Shown one piece after another: positions 1-8,120 of a stretch of DNA of 47,205 bases. The notes under the pieces were generated by a model. It made no database searches, was not told the origin of the DNA, and saw only the letters and a program-made list of their open reading frames with translations. Location: the NCBI GenBank assembly GCA_000403415.2, contig KE159692.1:1-47205 (forward strand), read 5' to 3'. Within the stretch, counting starts at the first letter, position 1, and each line of letters begins with the position of its first letter. The position numbers were made by a program, and so were the translations under genes. The stretch is from Firmicutes bacterium M10-2 (GTDB lineage: Bacteria > Bacillota_I > Bacilli_A > Erysipelotrichales > Erysipelotrichaceae).

Positions 1-87
1 CTGAATACATTCCGAACTCAGCAGTTAAGCACCCCAGCGGCGACGATAGTTGGCCTTGCGCCTGCGAAAATAGCACGTTGCCGGGTC
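1..87 (+). rRNA. rrf: 5S rRNA, 3' part
   Basis: The first bases match the conserved middle and 3' half of bacterial 5S rRNA, including the CCGAACTCAGCAGTTAAG segment and the closing GTTGCCGGGT end. The 5' part lies outside the window. A run of eight T (88-95) follows at once and probably ends the rRNA operon. The exact 3' end is uncertain by one or two bases. Confidence 0.9.
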
Positions 88-145
88 TTTTTTTTATGGA
101 GTATATCTTACAAATATCGATTTGATAATTTTTTCACAAAAGATG

Positions 146-154
146 TGGTATAAT
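146..154 (+). promoter_or_regulatory. Extended -10 promoter of cls
   Basis: TGGTATAAT is a perfect extended -10 element (TGn plus TATAAT). No well-spaced -35 is visible: a TTGATA at 122-127 is 21 bases away. Transcription should start near 161, so the leader would be only about 9 bases and begin with the ribosome binding site GAGGTG. Confidence 0.6.
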
Positions 155-169
155 CGATTCGAGGTGAAT

Positions 170-1705
170 ATGAGGCAAATATTAAAACTTTTAAAATCGA
201 AAGCATTTTATATTGTGGTATCTTTGATGTTGCAAATTTTAGCGTTATTTTTACCAATTATTTATTTTTCGCAAAGATTTCAAGTCTTTTATTTTTTTAT
301 GCTGATTCTTAGTGTGATTATCGCAATTCATGTATGCAATAGGGAGTCCGATACAAGTTCCAAATTACTTTGGGTTTTTTTGATTATGGCAGTACCTATA
401 TTTGGAGGCGCGACCTATTTATTGTTTGGAGGACGGAAAATTCCAAAAGCTTTAATGACAAAAGATCGGCAAGCATATTCAGATTATAAAAAGTATGCGC
501 TACAAAACATTCAGACACTTGAAAGCACCAACGGTGAAGATTATACACTTGATAAAATGATCTCGATGGCATGGTCGAATGGATATTTCCCGGTTTATGA
601 GAACTGCAAGACGCATTATTACAAATCTGGTGAAATGATGTATGAAGCATTTTTGAAAACTGTCAGGCAAGCGAAAAAATATATTTTTATCGAAACCTTT
701 ATATTGGATCATGGAAATATGTGGGATACTATTTTGGAAGTATTGATTCAAAAAGTAAAAGAAGGAGTCGATGTTCGGCTTATTTATGATGATTTTGGAA
801 CAATCACTCACTTAAAAGAAAATTATGAAGATTATTTAAATGGATTAGGCATCAAAACGTATTCCTTCAATAAGATACGCCCCCAGCTTGCGGTCCAAAT
901 GAATAACCGCGATCATCGGAAGATGATCATTGTGGATGGACTTTACGCCTATACCGGAGGAATCAATATCGCGGATGAATACATTAATACGAAGGAACGG
1001 TTTGGATACTGGAAAGATATGGGAATTTCAATTGAAGGCAAAGGGGTGGAAATGTTTACAATCTCCTTTTTGCAAATCTGGAATTATCAATCTCATCAAA
1101 ATTGTAAATACGATGATTTTCTATTACCCGATAAAGAATATAATTCGGTAAAAGGGCAAGGATATATCATTCCTTTTTCGGATTCCCCAACAGATGATGC
1201 CAATCCAGGAAAAAATATGCATCTTAATATGCTTAATGGGGCCGTTGATTATTTTTGGATCACCACTCCGTATTTGATCTTGGATGCGGAAATGATCAAT
1301 GCCTTGATTTTAGCCGTGAATAATGGGGTTGATGTTCGTATTGTCGTACCTGGAATTCCGGATAAGAAACTCGTCTATGAAGTGACAAAAAGCAATTATG
1401 AATATTTGATTAAAAAAGGCGTTAAAATTTATGAGTATACTCCGGGATTTATTCATGGAAAAGTATGTTTGAGTGATGAAGAAAGCGCTTTGGTAGGAAC
1501 CGTAAATATGGATTTCCGCTCTTATTATACCAACTATGAATGTGGGATCTGGCTCTATAAAACCCAATGCATTCCGGACATTAAACGCGACCTTGAAAGT
1601 ATTTTTGAACAATCTCATTGTGTCACATATGAAGAGTGCAGGCAGGTCAATCCAATGGTACGTTACTATCGCAATGTGCTCAGAATATTTTCTCCGCTTA
1701 TGTAA
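170..1705 (+). CDS. cls: Cardiolipin synthase
   Basis: This is a membrane phospholipase-D-superfamily enzyme that joins two phosphatidylglycerol molecules into cardiolipin, releasing glycerol. Over its 511 residues it has two N-terminal hydrophobic segments (about residues 10-55), a PLDc_N-type juxtamembrane region with WVFLIMAVPIFGG, and two HKD motifs: DHRKMIIVDG with its His near residue 249, and IHGKVCLSDE with its His near residue 429. Both copies are complete, so the enzyme should be active. The ATG at 170 is chosen because GAGGTG lies just upstream and because it follows the -10 element at the right distance. The ORF can be extended upstream to a TTG at 122, but that would place the start before the promoter. 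It is monocistronic and ends at a two-way terminator shared with fumC. Confidence 0.93.
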   Translation: MRQILKLLKSKAFYIVVSLMLQILALFLPIIYFSQRFQVFYFFMLILSVIIAIHVCNRESDTSSKLLWVFLIMAVPIFGGATYLLFGGRKIPKALMTKDRQAYSDYKKYALQNIQTLESTNGEDYTLDKMISMAWSNGYFPVYENCKTHYYKSGEMMYEAFLKTVRQAKKYIFIETFILDHGNMWDTILEVLIQKVKEGVDVRLIYDDFGTITHLKENYEDYLNGLGIKTYSFNKIRPQLAVQMNNRDHRKMIIVDGLYAYTGGINIADEYINTKERFGYWKDMGISIEGKGVEMFTISFLQIWNYQSHQNCKYDDFLLPDKEYNSVKGQGYIIPFSDSPTDDANPGKNMHLNMLNGAVDYFWITTPYLILDAEMINALILAVNNGVDVRIVVPGIPDKKLVYEVTKSNYEYLIKKGVKIYEYTPGFIHGKVCLSDEESALVGTVNMDFRSYYTNYECGIWLYKTQCIPDIKRDLESIFEQSHCVTYEECRQVNPMVRYYRNVLRIFSPLM

Positions 1706-1710
1706 AAATA

Positions 1711-1750
1711 AAAACCTTTTGATTTATTAAGTAATTCAAAAGGTTTTTTT
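1711..1750. terminator. Two-way terminator between cls and fumC
   Basis: A perfect 12-bp stem (1711-1722 with 1736-1747) has a 13-base loop, with T on one side and A on the other. It can therefore end transcripts of both convergent genes. Confidence 0.9.
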
Positions 1751-1762
1751 CTATTAATTCGA

Positions 1763-3136
1763 TTAAAAATTAATCATTTTTTTTGCGTCTACATATTCAT
1801 CGAATTCTGCTTCCGTTAAAAATCCTAAAGCCAATATCGCATCTTTCAGCAACAAATTATGTTCGTAGGCATATTGTGCTGCTTGGGCCGCTTTTTTATA
1901 TCCGATAATTGGGTTCAAACAAGTAACGAGCATCAGTGACTGATTGACATATTTCTCCATTTGTTTTTTATTCGCCTTTAATCCTTTTAAACAATGAATT
2001 GTAAAAGAATGTATTGAGTCACTGAGCAAACCGATCGATTGATCCAAATTGTAAGCAATCACAGGCATGAATACATTCAGTTCAAAATTTCCCTGACTTG
2101 CGGCGAATCCGATCGTTGCATCATTTCCCATGACTTGCACACAAACCATGGTCATCGATTCACATTGAGTAGGATTCACTTTTCCGGGCATGATAGAAGA
2201 ACCGGGTTCATTTGCAGGAATATCAATTTCATGAATGTTGCACCGTGGACCGCTTGCAAGCAATCTAATATCATTTGCGATTTTCATTAAATTTGCGGCA
2301 AGTCCTTTCAATGCACCAGATAGAAATACACAAGCATCTTTACTGGTCAATGCATGGAATTTATTTGGATCTGTCCGAAAAGGCAAATTCGTGTATTGAG
2401 AAATCAAATTGGTAACGACTTGATCGAAACCTTTGGGACAATTAATCCCGGACCCGACGGCTGTTGCCCCGCAAGCGAGTTCATAAATAAAAGTTAATGC
2501 ATGATCGATTTGTGCTTCGCTATGTTCGAGCATTGAACGGTATCCACTCAATTCCTGAGAAAAGTACAAAGGCGTAGCATCTTGTAAATGGGTTCGCCCG
2601 ATTTTTATGATCTCTTCGTTTTCTTTTTCGAGAATTTTTAATTGATCGATCATTTCATGAAGAGAAGGTTTTAATTTTTCGATGACTTCCAAAGCACACA
2701 TAATATGTAAAGCGGCCGGGAATGTATCATTAGAAGATTGAGAACAGTTAACCACATCATTGGGCGTTAAGATCTCTTTTTTGACGTATTCATTTCCGAT
2801 CATGGTGATTACTTCGTTTACATTCATGTTGGTTTGTGTCCCCGAACCTGTTTGCCAAACACTTAAAGGAAATTGATCTTCCCATTTTCCGGCAAGAATT
2901 TCATCGCAAACCCATGAAATGGTTCGCGCTTGTTCCTGATTGATTTTATGAAATTGTTCGTTTGCGTTTGCACAAGCTTTTTTTAAAATCATAAAACTTC
3001 TTATGATTGAAGTAGGCATTTTCTCCATACCAATTTTAAAGTTTTCCAAGCTGCGTTGAGTTTGGGATTTCCAGTATTTATCGCTGGGAACTTTGACTTC
3101 TCCTAGAACATCGCTTTCGATCCTGTATTTTTCCAT
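1763..3136 (-). CDS. fumC: Fumarate hydratase, class II
   Basis: This enzyme reversibly hydrates fumarate to L-malate and is a cytosolic, iron-independent homotetramer. The signature GSSIMPGKVNPTQCE is that of fumarases (aspartases have a PAKVNPV variant), and GRTHLQDATP and SQSSNDTFP are the other active-site stretches of the superfamily. Its length of 457 residues is normal. The ATG at 3136 is preferred over the GTG three codons upstream because AGG sits 8 bases before it. It stands alone on the minus strand, divergent from pullulanase. Confidence 0.93.
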   Translation of the reverse strand: MEKYRIESDVLGEVKVPSDKYWKSQTQRSLENFKIGMEKMPTSIIRSFMILKKACANANEQFHKINQEQARTISWVCDEILAGKWEDQFPLSVWQTGSGTQTNMNVNEVITMIGNEYVKKEILTPNDVVNCSQSSNDTFPAALHIMCALEVIEKLKPSLHEMIDQLKILEKENEEIIKIGRTHLQDATPLYFSQELSGYRSMLEHSEAQIDHALTFIYELACGATAVGSGINCPKGFDQVVTNLISQYTNLPFRTDPNKFHALTSKDACVFLSGALKGLAANLMKIANDIRLLASGPRCNIHEIDIPANEPGSSIMPGKVNPTQCESMTMVCVQVMGNDATIGFAASQGNFELNVFMPVIAYNLDQSIGLLSDSIHSFTIHCLKGLKANKKQMEKYVNQSLMLVTCLNPIIGYKKAAQAAQYAYEHNLLLKDAILALGFLTEAEFDEYVDAKKMINF

Positions 3137-3161
3137 TGTTTTCACCTATCCTTACGAAGTA

Positions 3162-3190
3162 TTTGTATAAGAATTACTCATGAAAGTCAA
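3162..3190 (-). promoter_or_regulatory. fumC promoter
   Basis: On the minus strand, TTGACT (3185-3190) is followed after 17 bases by TACAAA (3162-3167); a TATACA overlaps it at 15-base spacing. The layout suits a sigma-A promoter reading into fumC. Confidence 0.6.
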
Positions 3191-3194
3191 TGGA

Positions 3195-3225
3195 ATTTCA
3201 TTTATGAAATAGTCCATGGTAAAAT
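3195..3225 (+). promoter_or_regulatory. pulA promoter with overlapping palindrome
   Basis: TGGTAAAAT (3217-3225) is an extended -10 element. The palindrome ATTTCAT-TT-ATGAAAT (3195-3210, two perfect 7-base arms) covers the place where the -35 would bind, as expected for a repressor operator. The promoter call is from pattern. The regulatory role is inferred. Confidence 0.5.
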
Positions 3226-3254
3226 AATTAAGACGGGAAGGAGTCTTAATATAT

Positions 3255-5360
3255 ATGAGGATGAAAGAACCGTATGAAGCATATATAGATGATTATTCAA
3301 CCATTAACGTATATATGTCCAAGAATTTTTTTGAAGGAAAAAGTTCTTCGTTTCATTTAAAAGATTCACAAGGGAAGATCATTGGATTAAAGATCCAGCA
3401 AAGATCGGACCTATATAACGGATATACACATTACAAGTTATCCATCAATGATTCGCTTGAAGTAGGAGAAGAGTATTTTGTTTATGATGAACACTGTAAG
3501 ACGACCCCGGCACATTATTCACATATCGTAAAAACAGATCAGTTTTCAAGGGAGTTTATAAATATCCGTGACGATCTGGGGGTCGATTATACACCTGAAC
3601 GATCTATTTTTCGATTGTGGGCGCCAACTACAAAACGAATTTTGTTGGCTTATGGGCCGCAATCCGATCGAGTACTCGTAGAAATGAATAAGAAGCCTTA
3701 CGGACTTTTTGAAGTAGAAGTAGAAAAAGATCTTCATAATGTTCAATATTCCTTTTTAGTTCGAAGAGAAGGAGAATGGAAAGAGTGTCTCGATCCATAT
3801 TCTTTGTTTTCGACGACCAACGGAAAACAGAGCGTGGTGATTGATCTTGATCGTGTTAAATTACCTAAAAAGATCGATCTCGAACCTTTTCAAAATAACA
3901 CTGAAGCCATTATTTATGAAGCGAGCATCCGCGATATGACAAGTCAGCCAAATATCGGGATCAAGCATCCGAAAACCTTTGTCGGATTTACAGAAGAAAG
4001 CGAAATAACAAAAGAAAAAGACTGTGGATTTACATACATCAAAAGTTTGGGAATTACCCATCTTCAGTTGATGCCGGTTTTTGATTTCGGCAGTGTCGAT
4101 GAAGAATATCCGGATCAATACTATAACTGGGGATATGATCCGCTTCAATATCGGGTTCCAGAAGGAAGTTATTCGCTTGATCCTGAAGATCCAATTTCGA
4201 GAGTGAGTGAGCTGGCGCAACTGATCCATACATGTCATCAAAATGGAATTCGGGTGAATTTGGATGTAGTATTTAATCACGTATATGAAAAAGATCGTTT
4301 TGCGTTAGAAACACTTGTTCCTTATTATTACTTTTTAATGAATCAAAATGGCGAATTTTCCAATGGAAGCTTTTGCGGAAATGATATTGATACTCAGCCG
4401 ATCATGTCAAAACGTTATTTTATCGATACATGTCGAAAATTGATCAAGCTTTATGATATCGATGGATTTCGATTTGATTTAATGGGGATTCTCGATTTGA
4501 ATTTTATGAATCAGCTAGCAGAAGAATGCCGGCGAATTAAACCAGGATTCATGATTTATGGGGAAGGATGGAATATGCCGAGCTTTTTGCCGGAAAACTT
4601 ACGCGCTTCTCAGCAAAATCAAAATCAAATGCCGCACGTTGCTCATTTTTCCGATCGCTTTCGCGAAGTAATCCGCGGATCGAATGGCGATCTTGTTCAA
4701 AAGGGCTATTCAAACGGAAATTTGGATAAAATTACCGAAGCACAATCTGTTCTTTCTGGAAGCTGCAAAGATTTCGTATTCAGTTCGCCGCAAAAAGTGA
4801 TTAATTATGTGGAATGCCACGATAATCATACGATGTGGGATAAAAACCGGGTAGCCTGTCACGGGGAAACGCGTGATCAAAGAGAAAAGCGTCAAATACT
4901 GGCCAACGCAATGGTTTTGCTCGCTCAAGGAATTCCGTTTCTTCATGCCGGACAAGAATTTGGCCGTACAAAACAAAATCACGGCAATACGTACAATAGT
5001 CCCGACAACATCAATCTCATCGATTATGAACGAAGGAACCGGCATTTGCCGGTTGTCAATGCCACAAAAGAGCTCATCAAGATCCGCAAGGAGCATCCAT
5101 CTTTTCGCTTGAGCAATAGTGAGGATATATCTAACAATGTACATTTTGAAACTATTGAAAATCAAGTGCTGATCTATAAAGTCCAAAAAGACAATGATCA
5201 AAATTATGTCTTTTTTAATCCAACAGGACGTTATTTTCAATATACGATGCACCAAAGTGGTGAAATACTTTTTGACAGTGGCAACAACAACTATCGGAAT
5301 ACGACACAGTTGAACATCACTCCTTACAGTGTGATCGTCTACCATTTACAAGAAAATTAA
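3255..5360 (+). CDS. pulA: Type I pullulanase (GH13)
   Basis: A debranching enzyme that cuts alpha-1,6 bonds in pullulan, glycogen or starch-derived dextrins. It has no signal peptide, so it probably acts in the cytoplasm on stored glycogen or imported maltodextrin. An N-terminal pullulanase-type domain and a CBM48-like domain (FRLWAPTTKRILLAYG) precede the TIM barrel with the pullulanase signature YNWGYDP (about residue 289). The catalytic triad is complete: nucleophile D408 in FRFDLMG, acid/base E437 in YGEGW and D523 in CHDNH. The 701 residues are normal. AAGGAG at 3238-3243 supports a start at 3255; an ATG at 3261 is possible. No strong terminator is visible before guaB. Confidence 0.92.
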   Translation: MRMKEPYEAYIDDYSTINVYMSKNFFEGKSSSFHLKDSQGKIIGLKIQQRSDLYNGYTHYKLSINDSLEVGEEYFVYDEHCKTTPAHYSHIVKTDQFSREFINIRDDLGVDYTPERSIFRLWAPTTKRILLAYGPQSDRVLVEMNKKPYGLFEVEVEKDLHNVQYSFLVRREGEWKECLDPYSLFSTTNGKQSVVIDLDRVKLPKKIDLEPFQNNTEAIIYEASIRDMTSQPNIGIKHPKTFVGFTEESEITKEKDCGFTYIKSLGITHLQLMPVFDFGSVDEEYPDQYYNWGYDPLQYRVPEGSYSLDPEDPISRVSELAQLIHTCHQNGIRVNLDVVFNHVYEKDRFALETLVPYYYFLMNQNGEFSNGSFCGNDIDTQPIMSKRYFIDTCRKLIKLYDIDGFRFDLMGILDLNFMNQLAEECRRIKPGFMIYGEGWNMPSFLPENLRASQQNQNQMPHVAHFSDRFREVIRGSNGDLVQKGYSNGNLDKITEAQSVLSGSCKDFVFSSPQKVINYVECHDNHTMWDKNRVACHGETRDQREKRQILANAMVLLAQGIPFLHAGQEFGRTKQNHGNTYNSPDNINLIDYERRNRHLPVVNATKELIKIRKEHPSFRLSNSEDISNNVHFETIENQVLIYKVQKDNDQNYVFFNPTGRYFQYTMHQSGEILFDSGNNNYRNTTQLNITPYSVIVYHLQEN

Positions 5361-5363
5361 TTC

Positions 5364-5392
5364 TTGATTTCTCTTTTCTTGGTGTTTATAAT
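5364..5392 (+). promoter_or_regulatory. guaB promoter
   Basis: TTGATT (5364-5369), a 17-base spacer and a perfect TATAAT (5387-5392) lie just upstream of the ribosome binding site GGAGG. Confidence 0.8.
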
Positions 5393-5417
5393 TTAAAGAA
5401 AATATTTTGGAGGTAAC

Positions 5418-6929
5418 ATGGCAAAATTTTTTAAAGAACCATCTAGAACATTTAGTGAGTATTTACTAGTTCCGGGATATACCGGACCTGACTGCACACC
5501 GGATCGCGTATCCTTGAAAACTCCACTTGTGAAGTTCAGAAAAGGCGAAGAACCAGCTCTTTCTTTAAATATTCCAATGGTTTCTGCAGTAATGCAGGCT
5601 GTCAGTGGCGAGGAAATGGCATGTGCATTAGCCCGTGAAGGCGGAGTCAGCTTTATCTACGGAAGCCAGCCAATCGAATCTCAAGCAGAAATGGTAAAAA
5701 ACGTCAAATCAAGCAAAGCAGGATTCGTAGGTAGCGATTCAAATCTTTCCCCAGAATCGACTTTAGCCGATGTTTTGCGTTTGAAACAAAAAACCGGCCA
5801 TTCGACAATGGCAGTCACTGATACCGGAAAAAGAGACGGGACTCTTGTTGGATTGGTTACATCCCGCGATTTCAGAGAATCACGTATGGATAAAAAAACA
5901 AAAGTAAAAGAATTTATGACTCCATACGATAAACTGATTGTGGGAATGGATGGAATTTCTTTATCCGAAGCCAATGATATTATTTGGGATCATAAACTGA
6001 ATCAGCTTCCAATCGTTGATGAAGAACGTCACTTAAAAGCAATCGTGTTCCGTAAAGACTACGATTCCCATAAAGAAAATCCAAACGAATTGTTAGATGA
6101 CAATAAACGTTATGTAGTCGGAGCCGGGATAAACACACGCGACTATGCTCAACGTGTTCCTGCTCTTGTAGAAGCTGGGGTCGATGTTCTAGTCATTGAT
6201 TCTTCGGAAGGTTATTCTTGCTGGCAGGCGGATACAATCAAGTGGATTCGCGAACACTATGGCGACAGTGTAAAAGTAGGTGCAGGAAATGTTGTAGATG
6301 GTGACGGATTCCGTTTTCTGGCCGAAGCGGGAGCCGATTTTGTGAAAGTCGGAATCGGTGGCGGATCGATCTGCATTACTCGTGAACAAAAAGGAATCGG
6401 ACGTGGCCAAGCAACAGCGACATTGGATGTTGCTCAAGCACGAGATGAATATTACCGTAATACAGGAGTGTATATTCCGATCTGCTCAGATGGTGGAATT
6501 GTACACGATTATCATGTTACCTTGGCGCTTGCTTTTGGAGCCGATTTTGTGATGCTGGGAAGATATTTTGCCCGTTTTAAAGAAGCACCGAACAAACGCG
6601 TAAGCATCAACGGAAACTATATGAAAGAGTATTGGGGAGAAGGTTCGGCCCGTGCCCGAAACTGGCAAAGATATGATGTTGGCGGAGAAGGAAAAATGTC
6701 TTTTGTTGAAGGTGTCGATTCCTATGTTCCGTATGCAGGAAGTTTGAGAGACAATGTTGGATTGACGATTTCAAAGATCAAACATACGATGTGCAACTGT
6801 GGATGTTTGACCATTCCTGAACTGCAAAGAGATGCAAAAGTTACCTTGGTTTCTTCAACAAGTATTGTCGAAGGTGGTGCGCATGACGTTGTTGTGCGTG
6901 ATGAAAATATCGACGCAAAAGTACAATAA
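5418..6929 (+). CDS. guaB: IMP dehydrogenase
   Basis: It oxidises IMP to XMP with NAD+, the committed step of guanine nucleotide synthesis. The TIM barrel is interrupted by a CBS pair (roughly residues 95-225, including [20 protein letters not shown]). The catalytic cysteine is C319 in GSICIT, and the flap carries the Arg-Tyr pair in WQRYD. The loop after the cysteine reads [11 protein letters not shown] instead of the common bacterial RIVAGVGVPQ type, and the N-terminus ([10 protein letters not shown]) also departs from the standard form. It thus belongs to the divergent clade that also includes protist-like sequences. The 503 residues are typical. GGAGG is at good spacing before the ATG. 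Confidence 0.93.
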   Translation: MAKFFKEPSRTFSEYLLVPGYTGPDCTPDRVSLKTPLVKFRKGEEPALSLNIPMVSAVMQAVSGEEMACALAREGGVSFIYGSQPIESQAEMVKNVKSSKAGFVGSDSNLSPESTLADVLRLKQKTGHSTMAVTDTGKRDGTLVGLVTSRDFRESRMDKKTKVKEFMTPYDKLIVGMDGISLSEANDIIWDHKLNQLPIVDEERHLKAIVFRKDYDSHKENPNELLDDNKRYVVGAGINTRDYAQRVPALVEAGVDVLVIDSSEGYSCWQADTIKWIREHYGDSVKVGAGNVVDGDGFRFLAEAGADFVKVGIGGGSICITREQKGIGRGQATATLDVAQARDEYYRNTGVYIPICSDGGIVHDYHVTLALAFGADFVMLGRYFARFKEAPNKRVSINGNYMKEYWGEGSARARNWQRYDVGGEGKMSFVEGVDSYVPYAGSLRDNVGLTISKIKHTMCNCGCLTIPELQRDAKVTLVSSTSIVEGGAHDVVVRDENIDAKVQ

Positions 6930-6952
6930 GAAGGTGTAAGCCTTCTTTTTTT
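6928..6952 (+). terminator. guaB terminator
   Basis: A seven-base-pair stem AAGAAGG/CCTTCTT with a six-base loop and a T run starts on the guaB stop codon. Confidence 0.85.
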
Positions 6953-6956
6953 CGTG

Positions 6957-6962
6957 TACAAT
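6957..6962 (+). promoter_or_regulatory. -10 element for a leaderless transcript
   Basis: TACAAT ends exactly seven bases before the A of the ATG at 6969, which would place the transcription start on the start codon. There is no ribosome binding site between the guaB terminator and this ATG. No good -35 is seen, because the expected region falls in the terminator hairpin. Confidence 0.45.
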
Positions 6963-6968
6963 AAATTC

Positions 6969-8108
6969 ATGAAGAAAAGCGAAGATCTATTAATGGATAT
7001 CAGCATCCTTTATCGGAGCACTCAAAAATATTATGATCGGAAATTAGAACCATATAACATTACGTATGCTCAATTGCCGATCTTGCTGTTTATATTTGAG
7101 GAAGAAGGAATTACGATGCAAAAAATCGTTGAAATGGGAAGTTACGATAAAGGAACCGTGACCAAAAACGTAAAAAAATTGGAATCGCTTCATTATGTGG
7201 AAATTGTTGCTTCGAAAGAAGACAAACGTGTAAAGCATTTATACACTACATATCAGGCGAAACAAATTATTGCGAAAATATATAAGATCCGAAATGATTG
7301 GTGGAACCATATCATTCAGGATATCGATAAAAAGCAGCTGAAATTATTTGAAAAAATGTACAGCTCCATGTGTTTGAAAGCCAATGAATACGCAAATCTC
7401 GATCTTGACGAGCTTCGATTTTACGAATGGAGAAAATGTGCTTTGAATGCATATCCAGGATATATCAGTACCGTGTTGAAGGTGGGGGGATGCAATCTCA
7501 GATGCCCGGGGTGTTGTAAAAAGCATCTTGTGTTTTTAAAAGACGAACAGCAGACAATCGGAATCCAAGATGTGAAAATGTATTTGGAACAAAATAATTC
7601 CAATATCCAAGCCGTATCGATTGAAGGAGGAGAAATTGGCCTTCATCCTAATCTTTCCGTATTTTTCCGATGGCTCAAAGAAAAAGGGTTTTTAGTTAAA
7701 GTGAACACCAATGGGATGTATCCTCAACTGCTTGAATACTGGATTTCGAATCAATGGGTTGATTTTGTTGAACTGGATTTGAAAGGTACAATGGAAGATT
7801 ATCCAAAAGTCAGCGGTATACATGATCTCGATACTCATCCTATCTTACAGACTTTGTCGATTTTATCCTCAAAACGTATTGATCACCGATTCACGACCAC
7901 TTTGATCAAAGAATTTCACAATGAAGAAAAGTTGATTGAGATTGCTAAACAGCTTGGAACCGAAGCTCACTGGATCTGGTATGCGTATAACGAAAAAGAG
8001 GAGAGCATTCAAAAAGGACTGCATAGTTTTTCAGCTCAGGAAATGCGGTTGCTGAAAGAAAAAGTCGAATCCTACGTAGGAAGGATCGAAATCAAATGCA
8101 ATAGGTAA
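6969..8108 (+). CDS. MarR domain fused to NrdG2-like radical SAM protein
   Basis: This 379-residue protein joins two domains. Residues 1-145 read as a MarR-type winged helix: helices around YNITYAQLPILLFI, a recognition region GSYDKGTVTKNVKKLESL and a wing KEDKRVKHLY. From about residue 165 it is a radical SAM domain: VGGCNLRCPGC gives the CxxxCxxC iron-sulfur motif (C175, C179, C182), followed by EGGEIGLHPNL and VKVNTNGMYPQLLEYW, close to the NrdG2 type of anaerobic ribonucleotide reductase activase. SAM cleavage is inferred from the intact motif. DNA binding by the first half is also inferred. The ATG at 6969 has no ribosome binding site. An ATP-cone gene follows after 12 bases with its own AAGGTG, so the two are very likely one operon. 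The substrate is unknown. Confidence 0.8.
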   Translation: MKKSEDLLMDISILYRSTQKYYDRKLEPYNITYAQLPILLFIFEEEGITMQKIVEMGSYDKGTVTKNVKKLESLHYVEIVASKEDKRVKHLYTTYQAKQIIAKIYKIRNDWWNHIIQDIDKKQLKLFEKMYSSMCLKANEYANLDLDELRFYEWRKCALNAYPGYISTVLKVGGCNLRCPGCCKKHLVFLKDEQQTIGIQDVKMYLEQNNSNIQAVSIEGGEIGLHPNLSVFFRWLKEKGFLVKVNTNGMYPQLLEYWISNQWVDFVELDLKGTMEDYPKVSGIHDLDTHPILQTLSILSSKRIDHRFTTTLIKEFHNEEKLIEIAKQLGTEAHWIWYAYNEKEESIQKGLHSFSAQEMRLLKEKVESYVGRIEIKCNR

Positions 8109-8120
8109 ATAAGGTGAACT

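Noticed and set aside
396-811. Many antisense or shifted frames inside strong genes, for example opposite cls, pulA and alaS
   Set aside because: They have no ribosome binding sites and no family resemblance, and each lies under a gene with clear motifs.
1763-3136. The minus-strand lyase as aspartate ammonia-lyase
   Set aside because: The signature reads GSSIMPGKVNPTQCE, the fumarase form, not the aspartase form.
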